NCBI GenBank assembly: GCA_009760855.2
Contig: WPIO01000031.1
Coordinates: forward strand, 3,141,001 to 3,205,000
Reading direction: 5' to 3'
Length of the DNA: 64,000 nucleotides
Source of the DNA: Cristatella mucedo
Taxonomy: Eukaryota; Bryozoa; Phylactolaemata; Cristatellidae
In this document: piece after piece, positions 25,159 through 36,658 of the stretch
How the letters are laid out: every line of letters starts with the position of its first letter
Position numbering within the stretch: position 1 is the stretch's first letter
The notes under the pieces: generated by a model
Told to the model about the DNA's origin: nothing
Seen by the model: only the letters and a program-made list of their open reading frames with translations
Database searches by the model: none
Translations under genes and position numbers: made by a program

Positions 25159-26078
25159 ACTAGGTATGTTTGTATGTACGCATCTCCATTTGTTACTCCA
25201 CAATGCCACAAAGACTATGTGGGCGTTATGCAGGAGAGTTTTTTTGTAGCGAACTCAGAGCCTAAGCGGCTTTTGGTACGCATTCGGTAGCCAACAGACT
25301 TCATCTCATGCAGCAAAGAGAAAATAGGAAGCATAGTTGAGTCAGGATGGCTGTTGAGGTAGTGAGTAGCATGGAAGTAGCAACACATGATGGCTGGAAA
25401 GGATGTGCCATAGGCGGCAGCAGGGGAGTATTTGTCGCGGCGTAAGAATAATAGAGCCGAGTTCCGCAGCCTAGGACCTGCAAAGCAAAAGCTTCTGTTA
25501 CCAGCGGTCTTTAAGCGAAGGAATAGAACAGCTAATGTATTGTCTATTCAGGACCCGAGGGCACAAGGAGGCTAAAACTGATGTAGCAGTTCAGCTAGGT
25601 ATGGAGGAGCCAAGCCGTGGCGGGCCTTGTGGGTCAGCGCAAGAACTTTTCTCTGTATTCGTTGACCTACCGCCAGCCATACTAGCTCTTTTATCAAAGG
25701 AGAAACGTGGTCAAACCTCTGGGATTCTCAAACAAGCCTTCGAGACCTATTCATAGCCAGCTGCAATTGCCGAGTGGCTTCTTCAGTAGCCCAGCCACAA
25801 GGGAATTACAATAATCCGCCGAGAGAACTAAGGAGTTAAACTTTTTGCAAGCCACCGTTGGAGACAATTCCTAATCTTAGATAGGGATCGGGCATGATGG
25901 CTAGCTGTGGAAGCAGTCTTCTTAACAAAGCTCTTAAAATTTAAGCAGCTGTCAAAGGCGACAAATAAATTCCGAGCAGATGGTGACGATCGCATAAGAG
26001 CATGACCTACTAGAAGAGCAAAGCCTTCTAGTCCAGCCACACGCTTAGGGTGTTTTAATGAGCAGCAGTTCCGTTTTG
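25159..26078 (-). mobile_element. L2-clade family B LINE, 5'-truncated, inserted in a family A copy
   Basis: Flanked by tcgttta at 25152-25158 and 26079-26085, an apparent 7-bp target duplication. On the minus strand it matches the family B copy at 53.7-54.7 kb, including gactgtggaact-type and gctacttccatgctactcac stretches. Its 3' end is a TATG/TACA-type simple tail (25159-25180) rather than ATT. It is coding-incompetent. Confidence 0.85.
25828..26040 (-). pseudogene. Family B LINE reverse transcriptase C-terminal fragment
   Basis: Minus-strand frame with GFALLVGHALMRSSPSARNL and FVKKTASTASHHARSLSKIR, matching GFALLIGDAIVRPSP and FIQKTASTASHHFRSLSKIR at 53.9-54.1 kb on the plus strand. This is the post-palm segment of an L2-type RT. 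The rest of the frame downstream (toward 25300) is broken. Confidence 0.85.
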
Positions 26079-26637
26079 TCGTTTAGTTAAAGGAAATTGT
26101 CTATACCTCGTACGAACCTCTAATCCTTTGGAGACCATACCTTTATAGTTTGTATGCTCCCAAAACCTGTAACTCACTTTCGACTAACATCGCGACATCC
26201 CTGACTTGACGTCAGAAAGTAAGCTAAAACCGCAGCTGTTTATCACAGCATTTAGTAGGTCCTTGCAATTCGCCTTTTGTGTGCTTATGGATGCTAATAA
26301 TGTGCATGGTGCCACCAACTATATTCACGTGTCGACTCTTGTGTATGTCATCTCTAACCATGTTATGCTTTTTGACACTGTACATTTTACCACTAGCCAT
26401 TTGATCGTGCTTCCTTTACAGCATCCTTAAATTGCTTAGAAAGAGTTTAAGCTCTCTGAGAGCGCTATGCAAATGTATTATTGCTATTACCCCATTATTC
26501 TTATTCAAGTTTCTATGCCTAACAATATATTTCCCAATGAAGCACAGTTGAGCAGCTAGCCATTCCACTAACCTCGCTTTCGTCGGAGGTTGCAGGATCT
26601 TTTACTGTCTCAGTAAGGCGATTTATACAACCTCTCT

Positions 26638-26815
26638 ATATCTATTTAGTGGGTTTTGTGATTCGTCATTCGTGTGCATGTACCTGCTTACACTGTGCCT
26701 GCTTCGGATGTCACCACCAAACACTTGGTAATGCTTTATATGCAGCATCTGTAAAGTGCCTAAAGAGAGGTTCAGTTCTCTGAGGGCGCTATACAAATGT
26801 AATATTATTATGATT
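26638..26815 (+). mobile_element. L2 family A 3' untranslated fragment, diverged
   Basis: Starts within the tatttagtgggttt segment corresponding to about 39772 and ends at the stem-loop (aaagtgcc ... gggcgct) plus ATT tail. Older than the other copies by eye. Confidence 0.8.
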
Positions 26816-29128
26816 TGTGTTGAATAAGGACTCGTCGAAAAAGCAGTTGGGCGCGTGTGAAAATTCTCGCTCTTCGTGCAAGCATAGCCAGTTCTGGTGG
26901 GCACCTATTTCCAGACCGCCATCGAAGCGGTTGACTCTTCCAGACGACCACCTGTCTGGACGACCGACGTTACGGCATAGCACAGCTGGGCAACTGCGAG
27001 TCGTAGGATTCCAAGTGAGAGCTGAGTGCTCGCTGAGAGCCTGCTGCAAGAGCTGCTGCGTGCGAGCCAACGGCACGTTCGCCTCCATAGCCACTTCTCT
27101 GGCTGGCCAAGTGCCGGCACCGGCTCGAAATGAGTTCGCTCTGAATTTACAGCTAAACGGCAGACGTCTTGACGGCAAGTAGGCGGTACTGTGCAAGGAG
27201 TTCATGACCTCCCCGAGTGAAAGTGCCCATGAAGGCGAGCCACGAACGGTTCATCACAAGCCTTACTACCCAGTCACATTTCTCTGCCCGAAAGGCTAAG
27301 TGCTAGGTAACCCAGTTCAGTGCCTTAACGTGTCGGCTCAAATCTTGCCTGCGGTTTGACCTATCACTTAATTTGACATGCACGATCATCTAGCCGTCCG
27401 AGGCTCTATATTCAGCTGGGTGCCCCACACTGAGCACCTGCTGCACGGTGTCGTCAACGGGCCACAGGTCAGAGTGGTGCACCATCGCACACGAACACGT
27501 CAACTCACTGAGCAGTCGTAAGAAATCCTACTAGTTTGAGAGCCCGAATTCGATTAAACGGTAACGTATTGCATTCGTATTTGCAGGCAGCCCTCGGTAC
27601 TGGGTGAGTGTGGGGAGCTGCTAACAAACCCCCACGTCGTGCGACTTCTACGAAAATTGTCGGCTGTCGGTTCAGCTCTCAATGCAAATAATTTAACGGT
27701 CGCCAATTATCAACTCCGGTCTGGTTTCCAGCACGCGCCCCGATTCAAGCTGATGATTAAGTTAGCAGGGTGGGAGCTTGGGGGATCTTGGAAATCAAAA
27801 GCACGTCTCATCAGATCACCATTGCAAACAGCGAATAGAAAGAGGAAGAAACTCGGCATCAGAAACCTAATGCAAACGGAAAAACCCAAGGCCCTTGCTT
27901 TATCAGCTCTACGATAGTGGAGATTAATGGTGCTGCTTTTCACATCACGGATGCAAGCAAGAAATAGAAAGAGGAAGGAACTCAGCCACACATACCTAAT
28001 CTAAATCGAAAAACAGCTGACCCTCGTCTACGACAGCGAAATGCAACCGGCTATAGGGCAAAGCAATGGCAAAAGCCAACAGGAAAGACAGGACTTGCAG
28101 CAGATGGACGCCGACACTCAGTAATGCAGACTCGACGGCCCATTCGGCGTCGCACATAGACCATATCTTCAAATGCATGAGACACAAGAATGGTGCAGAG
28201 TTGAACTTACAGCTGCTTTTTTTTACAACAGCTATAAAGCTGCGTTTCGCCAAAGCTCAATCTGGCTACCAGTTGCAGTGCACAGTGCTGGAGCAAAGAC
28301 GGGACAGGTAGTATTCGATGGCTGAGCCAAGGGGGGCATTCCCCCGCCCCGCCCCTACGTTGGGGACAGTGAGCTGAGCCGCTCCTTATTCCTAGACCTT
28401 CATTCCCAACGAAGAAAGTATGCTTTAATTCCACTCAAAGAGCAACCACGCGAGTTTGCATCGAATAAATTCTATGATTGTACCCTATAATTTTTGTCTA
28501 CTGCACGTATGCCTCACCTACTTGAAAATCTTGCGGGTCTTGCCCCCTACATAAAAATGTTGCCAGTCTTGCCCCCTCCACGATACGTGAAAATACTGTC
28601 TGCCTCAGCGGTAAAAAGCAACGGACCGTGCTGCTTCCTCTGGCCGGGTGGCGCAACCAGCGAGCAAGGCTGCACACACCACTTGGGCGGCAGCAACAGT
28701 GGCACTTAGGAGAGAGTCGCACTCGGCAGAGCCAGCACATCATCAATGATAGAAGGCGCTCTGGCATTAAAATCGACCACCTAGGCCAAGCCGGAATCGG
28801 CGCTTGGCCGGTTCGCAGCTTGATTCTGCCAGAGAATACCAATCGCACTGACCAAAGCAAAAGGAACGCAGTAGCCAGCCACAGTAGCAGAGGATGGCTG
28901 CTAGCCGAGCTCAGGTTCGATCCAGAATAACCATCGACAGCTCTGTTGCCACCTGCCACGAATGAGGAAGATCAAATTGTTCGTGCTCTTTCCCAGTGTT
29001 TTTCCTAAGCAGTTTGAACAAAGCAGCTGTTCGAGCAAGTGTGAAGGCGAGACACGGCTGACAGTTACTTAGTAAACATTAATGCAGCCGCTCAGTTCGT
29101 GGCAACCGACAGTCCGCCCTACTCATAC
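26816..29128. other. No recognised gene; GC-rich patch at 26830-27180
   Basis: A 138-codon minus-strand frame starts at ATG 27205 and a 121-codon plus-strand frame overlaps it at 26817. Both are open because the stretch is GC-rich, and neither resembles a family I know. Around 27830-28010 a segment with agaaagaggaagaaactc is repeated about 130 bp apart in diverged form. I see no splice-supported exon. Confidence 0.45.
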
Positions 29129-29268
29129 ATAATGCGTTGCACTAGCACGTTAGTGTATAATGCGTTGCACTAGCATGTTAGTGTATAATGCGTTGCACTA
29201 GCATGTTAGTGTATAATGCGTTGCACTAGCATGTTAGTGTATAATGCGTTGCACTAGCATGTTATTGA
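29129..29268 (+). repeat. 28-bp tandem repeat, five copies
   Basis: aatgcgttgcactagca recurs at 29131, 29159, 29187, 29215 and 29243, a fixed 28-bp period with almost no divergence. Confidence 0.97.
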
Positions 29269-30033
29269 GAGAAAAGAGAACAGCTGCCCGATGGGCCACT
29301 ACTGCAAACGGTGCGCTCAGCTCACACACGGAGCGCAGCTCGCAGCCGACAGCAGGCTAGGACTCGGCGAGCCGGCCCTAGCACTTACAGCAAGCGCGGG
29401 CGGCGACCGGCTGCTGAGAGCAGCCGTCCACGCCTGAAATCAGCCCTTCGAGCTCCGCCAGTGCAGCAACGTCGCTCTGCATCCGAGGTCCGTGAGAGGC
29501 AGCAGCAGCAGGCAACTGCAGCCCTTTGCACGATCGGCCTCTTGTCCCGAGCAGCAGCGTCGTCGTGCAGGCGCAAACCATCGTGCCAAGCGCTCTAAGC
29601 CTGCAGCTGCTGCAGCAGCAGCAGAAGCAGCAGCGGTGCTGATGCTGACTGATGACATCACTCGCTTGATGGTTGGTGGTCGGCGGACGACGACAGCGTG
29701 GTCAGCGGCGAGCGCAGCGACACATGAGCCAGAAATGAGTGATCGCAGCCAGCCACAAACGATGCGCTTGCAGCTCGAGGCGGCAGTCTCGGCAAGGACG
29801 CCTGGCCGAGTGTGGCTGCCAGGGCAGTGTCAACTGCATGCTGCAGCTGCTGCCGTGCACGATGCCAATCCTTTGCGACAAACTCCCCCGAGGCTGCTGC
29901 AGAGATCACAAGGTCCTCAGCCTGGCCAAGGTTCGGTCGACGAATTCCTACAGGGGAGTTGCTCGCGCCGCTCACTGCGCAGCCAGCTCCAAAGTCCGAC
30001 AAGGACAAGCGAACATGAGTGCGAGCCGGCGAA

Positions 30034-30037
<4 letters not shown>
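29269..30037. other. CAG-rich, GC-rich stretch; no gene assigned
   Basis: Both strands carry open frames made of alanine, glutamine or serine-rich low-complexity sequence (CAG/CTG runs near 29500-29640). These look compositional, not genic. Confidence 0.5.
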
Positions 30038-30116
<79 letters not shown>

Positions 30117-30175
30117 TCTCTTCTCTCTCTCTCTCTTCTCTCTCTCTTCTCTCTCTCTCTCTCTCACTCTCTCTT
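30038..30175. repeat. CT microsatellite, interrupted
   Basis: A perfect CT tract at 30038-30112, then CT with ttc and ccc interruptions to 30175. Confidence 0.98.
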
Positions 30176-30221
30176 TCGGTGCACAGATGACTGATGCACA
30201 GATGAGCGCCAGAGAAGGGGA

Positions 30222-30273
30222 GAGAAACAGAGCAAGAGAGAGATTTAGAGAAGACAGAGAAAGAGAGTGAGCA

Positions 30274-30316
<43 letters not shown>
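30222..30316. repeat. GA microsatellite, interrupted then perfect
   Basis: GA-rich sequence from about 30222 becoming a perfect GA tract at 30275-30316. With the CT tract 100 bp to its left it forms an inverted pair. Confidence 0.95.
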
Positions 30317-30318
<2 letters not shown>

Positions 30319-30505
30319 ATGTGGAGTTGGCAACGAGGGAGGAGGCAGCCGGAAGTGTTCGCTCGGCTTCGAACTCCCATAGCTGCTGTGGTGCCTGGGT
30401 TGATCGCACCGTTGAAGGCCTACCTCTCGGGTGCTGTCCCCTACCCCCCCCCCCCCGATGGCAGACCCGATGGCAGACTCGATGGCCCCACTAGCTCGCC
30501 CCTGG

Positions 30506-30705
30506 ATCTTAGCCCAGGGGCGACCTTCACCCACTTCACGACCCAGGTTCGTCACCGGATCAAAGTCATGCGGCCGGAAATCCTTTGTTGCCCACTGCTG
30601 CAAGTGGGGTGATAACCACCAAGGCTCTTCTGTCCCCCTACACAGCCCGAGAGGAAGAGGGTGTTAGATCAGTTGACCTTCACTTCTACTTTACTAGGAA
30701 GAAGT
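30506..30705 (+). mobile_element. SINE-B, diverged copy
   Basis: Shares cttagcccaggggc, cttcacgacccaggt, tgcccactg.tgcaagtggggtga and aaggctcttctgtc with the better copy at 30797. The A box is recognisable; the B box is corrupted. Confidence 0.7.
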
Positions 30706-30796
30706 GGCGGCAAAGGAGCCCTCGAAAAGCAAACTGCTTAGAAATCTGCGTTTTTAAATATTATCACTAGTATTATTGTTATCGTTCGTAGTGGAC

Positions 30797-30965
30797 ATAA
30801 CCTGGGTCTTAGCCCAGGGGTAAGGTGCTCAAACTTCACGATCCAGGTCGTGGGTTCGAGTCCTGCAGTAGGCAATCCTATATGCCCAGTGCAAGTGGGG
30901 TGACAGCTGCTAAGGCTCTCCTGCCACTATCTAAACAAGGCTGCTGGATCAGCTGACTACTTTAC
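30797..30965 (+). mobile_element. SINE-B, tRNA-derived
   Basis: The head has an A-box-like cttagcccaggggtaagg and a B box gggttcgagtcctgc, as in tRNA-derived Pol III promoters. The body (gcaagtggggtgacagctgctaaggctctc) recurs at 30506, 55369 and 58405/59356. It is not a tRNA gene: the cloverleaf is not kept and a unique body follows. Confidence 0.75.
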
Positions 30966-31249
30966 ATGGGAAAAAGAGCAATGACAGAACAGTGCTACTG
31001 CTTCTGGGCAGGAACTACCGCACGATGGCACACAGTGGATCTGTCAAGGTCTGCAAGCAAGCCATTCCAGCCGACTTGCGTGGGAGTGGCCACTGAGGGA
31101 AGGCCATCGTCGTGATTTAAGACAAGCTAGAAAAAAAGCTGCACCTTACCTGGATGACGTCTGGTGGCTGTGGGCAGTTGGTCAGCATATCCTACAAACA
31201 GAGAACTATCAGCAACGGCACAGCTAGGCCTATAGCAGACGGTAATGTG

Positions 31250-31345
31250 TCGCTCAGTCGATCACGTGCCACTCAGCCGGTCATGTACCACTCGACGATC
31301 ACGTGCCACTCGACGATCACGTGTCGCTCAGACGATCTCGTGCCA
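31250..31345 (+). repeat. 18-19-bp tandem repeat, five units, with CACGTG motifs
   Basis: Units of the form cactcgacgatcacgtg recur with variation. CACGTG is present at 31263-31268, 31300-31305 and 31318-31323. Confidence 0.85.
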
Positions 31346-33290
31346 CTCAGCCAGCAGCAGTAACTAGCATGCCTGCAGTCCCTAGCATGCCGGCTCTCTG
31401 CCATCGCCGATGCCGACGAGCAACTCATGGTCACCAGCCACCGGTCGACGACGTCTGTCTGGCTGCTCGGCAGCAGCAGCTACTGCAATTCGGCTTGGAT
31501 CGGCTAATACGTCTAACTTTATTTAGAGCTAGCCCACTTTCTGCTAGGGGCTTTGTGCCCATAGCGGGCTGTTCAACATGATCGCCAGCATCTATTTATA
31601 TTTATGCTAAATAAGCACGTTTTCAGATGGCTTTCCGCTTAAAAGTTGCTCCCTAAAACCTTATAAATAAAAGTTTGGCTGATATAACAGCCTCATTTAT
31701 AAAGTGGCAGAAGAGCCTTTACGGCTATCACCACTGCTTGGGTGCCCACTGCAGGACTCGACCCCCCCCCCCCGCCCCGACCCGGTTGTGAACAGTGAGT
31801 GCCTTACCTTCTGGGCGAAGACCCAGAGGCCAAATCCCACTAATAAATCCTCAACCGTAAACCCAAAACATACGAGTACTAAATGCTACACCCAAAATTC
31901 TTAACCCAAATCTATAAAGGTTGCTCTAAAACGCATTTCCCGTTGAACAGCTTGCATGGGCTCTAGCCCATAGCTGGCTCTACTCACTACAGCTGCAGCT
32001 GAATTAGCTAGTTGGCCTGCCTGCCTGCCCTCGGGCTGACTCTTCTGAGGGCATGCCCTGGCAGCCGATCGCCATGCTGCCCCGGACCAGGTATGATTAC
32101 TATTACAGGTACACAGCAGCCACTGGTGGCTTCTTAGATGTCTACACCAGTAAACGAGAAACCTGAGCAAGGCTATGAGGGATGGAGCCAGGCCAGGCCA
32201 GGCCAGGCCATTGCACCTACCATACCCACGCACGGCCACTTGAAGAAACCAGGCATGTGTGGCAAAGCCAGCAAAGCATTAGCTACCTATATAGTACGGC
32301 TGACATGGCAGTTGACTTTAGCAGACTCGTTTACTGCAGCTCGCAGCTGATAACTGCGATATGCGAAATGCTGATAACTGGAGCTCCTGATCCTTCCCCC
32401 TCAGGTTCGCCAACGTGCCTAGGTCCCACCATCGGGAGCAGCCGACTAGGACTGCTGCAAGGCAGCAGCTGCTGCTACTGCTTGCAAGCTGCCGACACGA
32501 CAAGACGGCTCAGACAGGCTAACGTTGTCGATACGGCAACCAACGGGCTTCGTTTGCAGGGGACTATTTAGCACGGCAGCAGGCTTTCGGGATTAGTTAC
32601 CGTACCCACAAGCTCCAAGTAATTACGGATAGGGTGATCGGATGAACTATTTGCTCAGATTGGGCTGTGCTGACAAAACAAGGCCGGCCAGCTATCTGCC
32701 AGGCAGAGAGCTTAATAGAGGCAACAGGGTGGTTATACAATTTTTCCAATCGGCAGACCAGCGAAGGAATGAGGAAGCTAAGGATGCCTGCTCTGCTTCA
32801 GGCTGCTCAGACAAGACTGGCCAATAAGAGCTAGCTACACTAGCACCCCGAAAGCTTCAGCAGCCCATCAACTAATAAGCTGCCGAAGTAACGCTAAGTA
32901 ATGCTGCGATGCGATGCGATTGGCTCACAGCCAGGCTCACGACTCATTCTGCTAACCGGGTAGCCTTCAGCAGTCTATTTCTTAGCACCCTTCAGGTAGC
33001 CTCCCCCCCCCCCCGTCAGGCGTCCATCTCACTCCCACGGGTGCCATTCTTTGGCACCGATGATCTTCCGGAAATGTTAAGCATAAATTTACGGGCCAAA
33101 ATCGTGTCCCGAGCAGGATTCAAACCCATAAACTCGGTATTCATAATCGGTGACACTCGATAATGACGTCAGTCAGACAGTCGGGTGCTTAAGTATTTAT
33201 GTCAGGCGGTGACAGCGCCAGCAGAGTGTCTTAAATCATCCTGCTTATTTGACCGACTTGATGACATCAGATGCTGCCACAATCACTTGA
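31346..33290. other. No recognisable gene
   Basis: C runs at 31762-31773 and 33003-33014, and a short ggcca repeat at 32192-32211. Frames are short. Confidence 0.5.
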
Positions 33291-33388
33291 CGAATGTTAG
33301 CTGCAAGATGCCACGAACGTTAGCTTCGAGACATGACGAACATTAGCTGGAAGTACCGCAAACTTTGGCTGAAAGACATCAAACCAAT
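33291..33388 (+). repeat. Degenerate 23-bp tandem repeat, four units
   Basis: Units of the form acgaa.gttagct..aag recur at about 33291, 33314, 33337 and 33360 with several differences. Confidence 0.6.
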
Positions 33389-33432
33389 GTCCCTTGAGCC
33401 AAAGACACAGCATAGCCCCATACCTCATTGTC

Positions 33433-33570
33433 ACCCTGGCTTGGCCTAGGGGTTAAGGTGCTTGCTTTTAACGACCGAGGTCAAGGTGAATGCATCTGCT
33501 GGCCAAGGTCGTGGAATCGCCTGAATAGAGATTTAGTTCCCTTGGGGTGCTATACAAATGAATTACATTA
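33433..33570 (+). mobile_element. SINE-A, plus-strand copy
   Basis: The head ttggcctaggggttaaggtgc is an A-box region shared with 18.9 kb. The B box is lost. The 3' end cgcctgaatagagatttagt ... gggtgctatacaaatgaatta is the L2-like tail. Confidence 0.72.
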
Positions 33571-36544
33571 AATGTATTACATATATAATGGCATGTAATA
33601 TATTATACATGGCCTCGTGGAATGGCTACCGGGGAGCATCCTTATTCTCCAGCAGCCGTGCCACGTCAAACGAACTACCTGCCAGGTTACAGGCTGTAGC
33701 AAACGGCTACACGGTAAACAAAATACACAGTTACAGCTGATATGTCCTTTGGTTGAAGTAATACGTCATATCCAGTGACAGAGAGCTGCTACTCCACAGA
33801 CTAGTGTAGCTATCCAGCCTATGCTATCCACGGTTTTCAGTAACTGAACTCCGATCCCAACGGGTGATTGAGCAACTTTCCTATCATAGGTCCCTTATGA
33901 TCACGTCAGCCATCACTCCTGGTGGATCTGGTAGCACTAGTGGCAACAGATCAGCTTTCACGTGAGCCACAGCATTACAGCTTTGACTCATCTCACTGTC
34001 TGAGCCGTGTGAATAATCTGTAATTCACGACCAAACACTTGGCAAGTGGTCGCGGTTGGCTATGGCTACAACCTGATTGCATCCCGAGTTGTAGCCCATG
34101 CACCACAATCAGCAGATGACTATCCTACGAAGGGCTTAGCATTCAGCTTTCAGCCTGCCTCCACGGCACACCGGCTGAAACAGTCTTGGCATACTGCCAT
34201 CAAGCAGCAGCCACTACCCCCTTAGTTGACCTTCTGTAGCATAAGACCGGCTAAGCAGGCCAGGGTAGATGGTTGATTCCCAGAATCAGCCATCTGTTCC
34301 TTGCTAGCTATAACTGTAAAGCCGTATGCCGAAGGCCTTTCAACTGAGTCAATCATAGGGTGGACCCGTACGACTGCAACTAGCAGCTGAGTCACTACCA
34401 CAGGGTGCAAAGAGGCCCATAGAGAGGCATCCACTTTTGCCCTAGCCCGGGGGTGCTTCTACCAGGACTGGCCCGTGGGTGGACGGCGTGCCCTAGTCTT
34501 CCTATCCTCTGGCAAGGGTACGGTTCGGTTTTGGTCCCTCTTTGGCTTAATCTTGGTAGTGCCCTTGACACCGTACCCACCTAAGGAACTATGGCCCACC
34601 ATTGATAAATTGAAAAACTCCAACATTTGCTGCATTGTCAGCCGCACAACTACTGCCTTCAATCTCGCCAGACCGATTAGCTGCATTGAAGAGACAGCCT
34701 CGTACATCAAATGGTTGGGGCAAATCTGACTGGTCCAAAAAGCCAGCTTTGGCCAGATCTAGAAACAGTATTACTCAATGGAAGAGGTCCTACTTGAGAG
34801 GCGGATGATATCAATCAGCAATGACAAGTGCTTACAGCCCCCCCCCCCCCCCCCCCCCCCCCGCAAGTGCCAGCAAGAGGAAGCAGGTACCGCAATGTCT
34901 GCATTGGCATAGGCGAAGTGGCAGACATACTAACTGGAGAAGAGCATCCAAGAAAGCATGATCGAATCACCTGCCTGTGCTTTCATTGAAATAGCAGCTA
35001 TGATATGATGACCGTGCTTTGGTGGGGCATGGCATGACTAAAAACGATTAGGCTTCGATGAGGTCACGCTTCCGACGACATAGGGCTAAGGGCATTGTCA
35101 ATTCAAGCTCCTGCACTAGGAGCAGCTGGTCAGAAGGGGTGCCAGCTAAGCCACTTGGGAATGCTGGTCATCATTGCCGACACTCTCACTGAGGCAGCAT
35201 TGTGCCTGTGTTGGATCAACATCAAAAGCACTAGAATCGACATACAGCGCATTGTGTCTTAGTTAGAAGCCCCGGAAGCTGCGACAGCTAGTAAGAAAGC
35301 TGCACGAGCTTCGTCAGATGACCTTTGCGCGGAGAGCTCGAATCCGTGGCAGCTTTAGAGGGTGGCCAGCAGCAGCAGCCATGGGCTGATGGGCAAGTCT
35401 CCCAAAAATAGAAATTAAAGCAGGTGGCACGGCTGATGTTAAAAGACCCCAGCGTAAAGTGAGTCGAAAAGTCGAGCAGCAACAGACGGCTGAAAAAGAG
35501 ATGCCACGATCGGCAGGTACCCGGAACCATGAGCTTTCCTTAACTGTCACATGACCAACACATGCAGTCAACTGAGGAAACTGGTGAGCATTGCAGGCCA
35601 CCAACAGGACACACGTTAGGATCTGCCTTTGATTGATAAGTAAACAACGATTACTAACTCGATAGGTGGAGCTAAATGAGTCATCGAGCTACACAGCTAG
35701 GAATGCATCTGTTCGGTAATCGAAAAACAGCAGATAAGCCCTGGTCTGTTTCAAGTCATAGTCCATTTCGCATTCTCATATTACTATGTGTGCTTAATCA
35801 ACTGTTTGGCAGCTCAGGTGCTAGGTTCCTTCTTATAACCTTTTTGTAATACAATTCTTATAACTTGACAAAACTGTAACAAGCATTAACACACCTGGCC
35901 CCAACAGTGCACTGGCACTATATGTACAATGCTTCTATGCACTTTTAAACTTCTCAAAGCATTGATCACCACAAACAGCAATGATAACGATGACTTTCTT
36001 AGGACCTTCAATGTTATGCAATACCGGGTGATTCAGCACTTACTCCTTTCATTTTGCACCAATGCAGTTTGACATGTATGACCACAGCAAGTGTTCATCT
36101 ATGCAAGAAAATATATCAAACAGAACTCTAGCAGATCACATAAGAATGTACAGCATCAACGACGACTCTTTGTTACGCAAATCGACCAAACCATGTTTGG
36201 CCTCACTAGCTGAGAGAGACTTAATAAGTCAACAAATATCAAGCCCGTGACACTAACAGAAGGAAACTTCCCTGTCAACTAAGTCAACAACAAACGGAGT
36301 AGCGATGCATTTATAGCAAAAGCATCGGCCACTGCCCCACCTGTTTATATGATAAAATCTAAGTTTTAACTGCTATTCACAACTGATAATCTGCTTTAGT
36401 GAAGCAATAACTATTCACTAAAACTAATCGGAAAGTTTGTTGTCATCAAGTCAACAGTCTTCGGAATTACCCGATACCGCGAGCAGGAAGCCCAACGTGC
36501 TTCTCGTTGACGTGGTGATTCTTTTAAGTATTTCCAGCTCGCGT
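33571..36544. other. No recognisable gene; 25-base C run
   Basis: Frames of 60-96 codons at 34395-34730 and 35288-35604 match nothing I know. A C run spans 34838-34862. The last stretch may include the start of the LINE that follows; its 5' boundary could not be fixed. Confidence 0.45.
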
Positions 36545-36658
36545 CAATCTTGTCGAATTCTTCCGAAAACCGAAGTTCTTGCGAACATCGTATACGGAAA
36601 CGATACAGCTAAGACCTGTTAAAAGTTATTCTGATTGTTATTTGACCGTAGCGCGTAA

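Larger units (their letters stand above)
24165..26480 (+). mobile_element. L2 family A LINE, composite copy with two nested insertions
   Basis: Homology to the main copy starts near 24165 (matching about 37970). It passes through RT sequence with many lesions, skips from about 24845 (main copy 38630) to 24862 (39420), and resumes in three blocks: to 24961, 25054-25158 and 26086-26480. A 92-bp L2 tail is inserted at 24962-25053 and a minus-strand family B element at 25159-26078. The three family A blocks read continuously once the insertions are ignored. The 3' tail (26420-26480) is diverged. Confidence 0.82.

Noticed and set aside
29129-29268. CRISPR-like array
   Set aside because: The units are directly adjacent, with no spacers, in an animal genome.
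29492-30603. Long frames (over 220 codons) on both strands around the CT/GA microsatellites
   Set aside because: Leu-Ser and Arg-Glu dipeptide runs are translations of CT/GA repeats. CAG-rich flanks give low-complexity peptides.
30797-30870. Possible genuine tRNA gene
   Set aside because: A and B boxes are present but no cloverleaf is kept, and the same unit recurs with a common non-tRNA body, so it is a SINE head.
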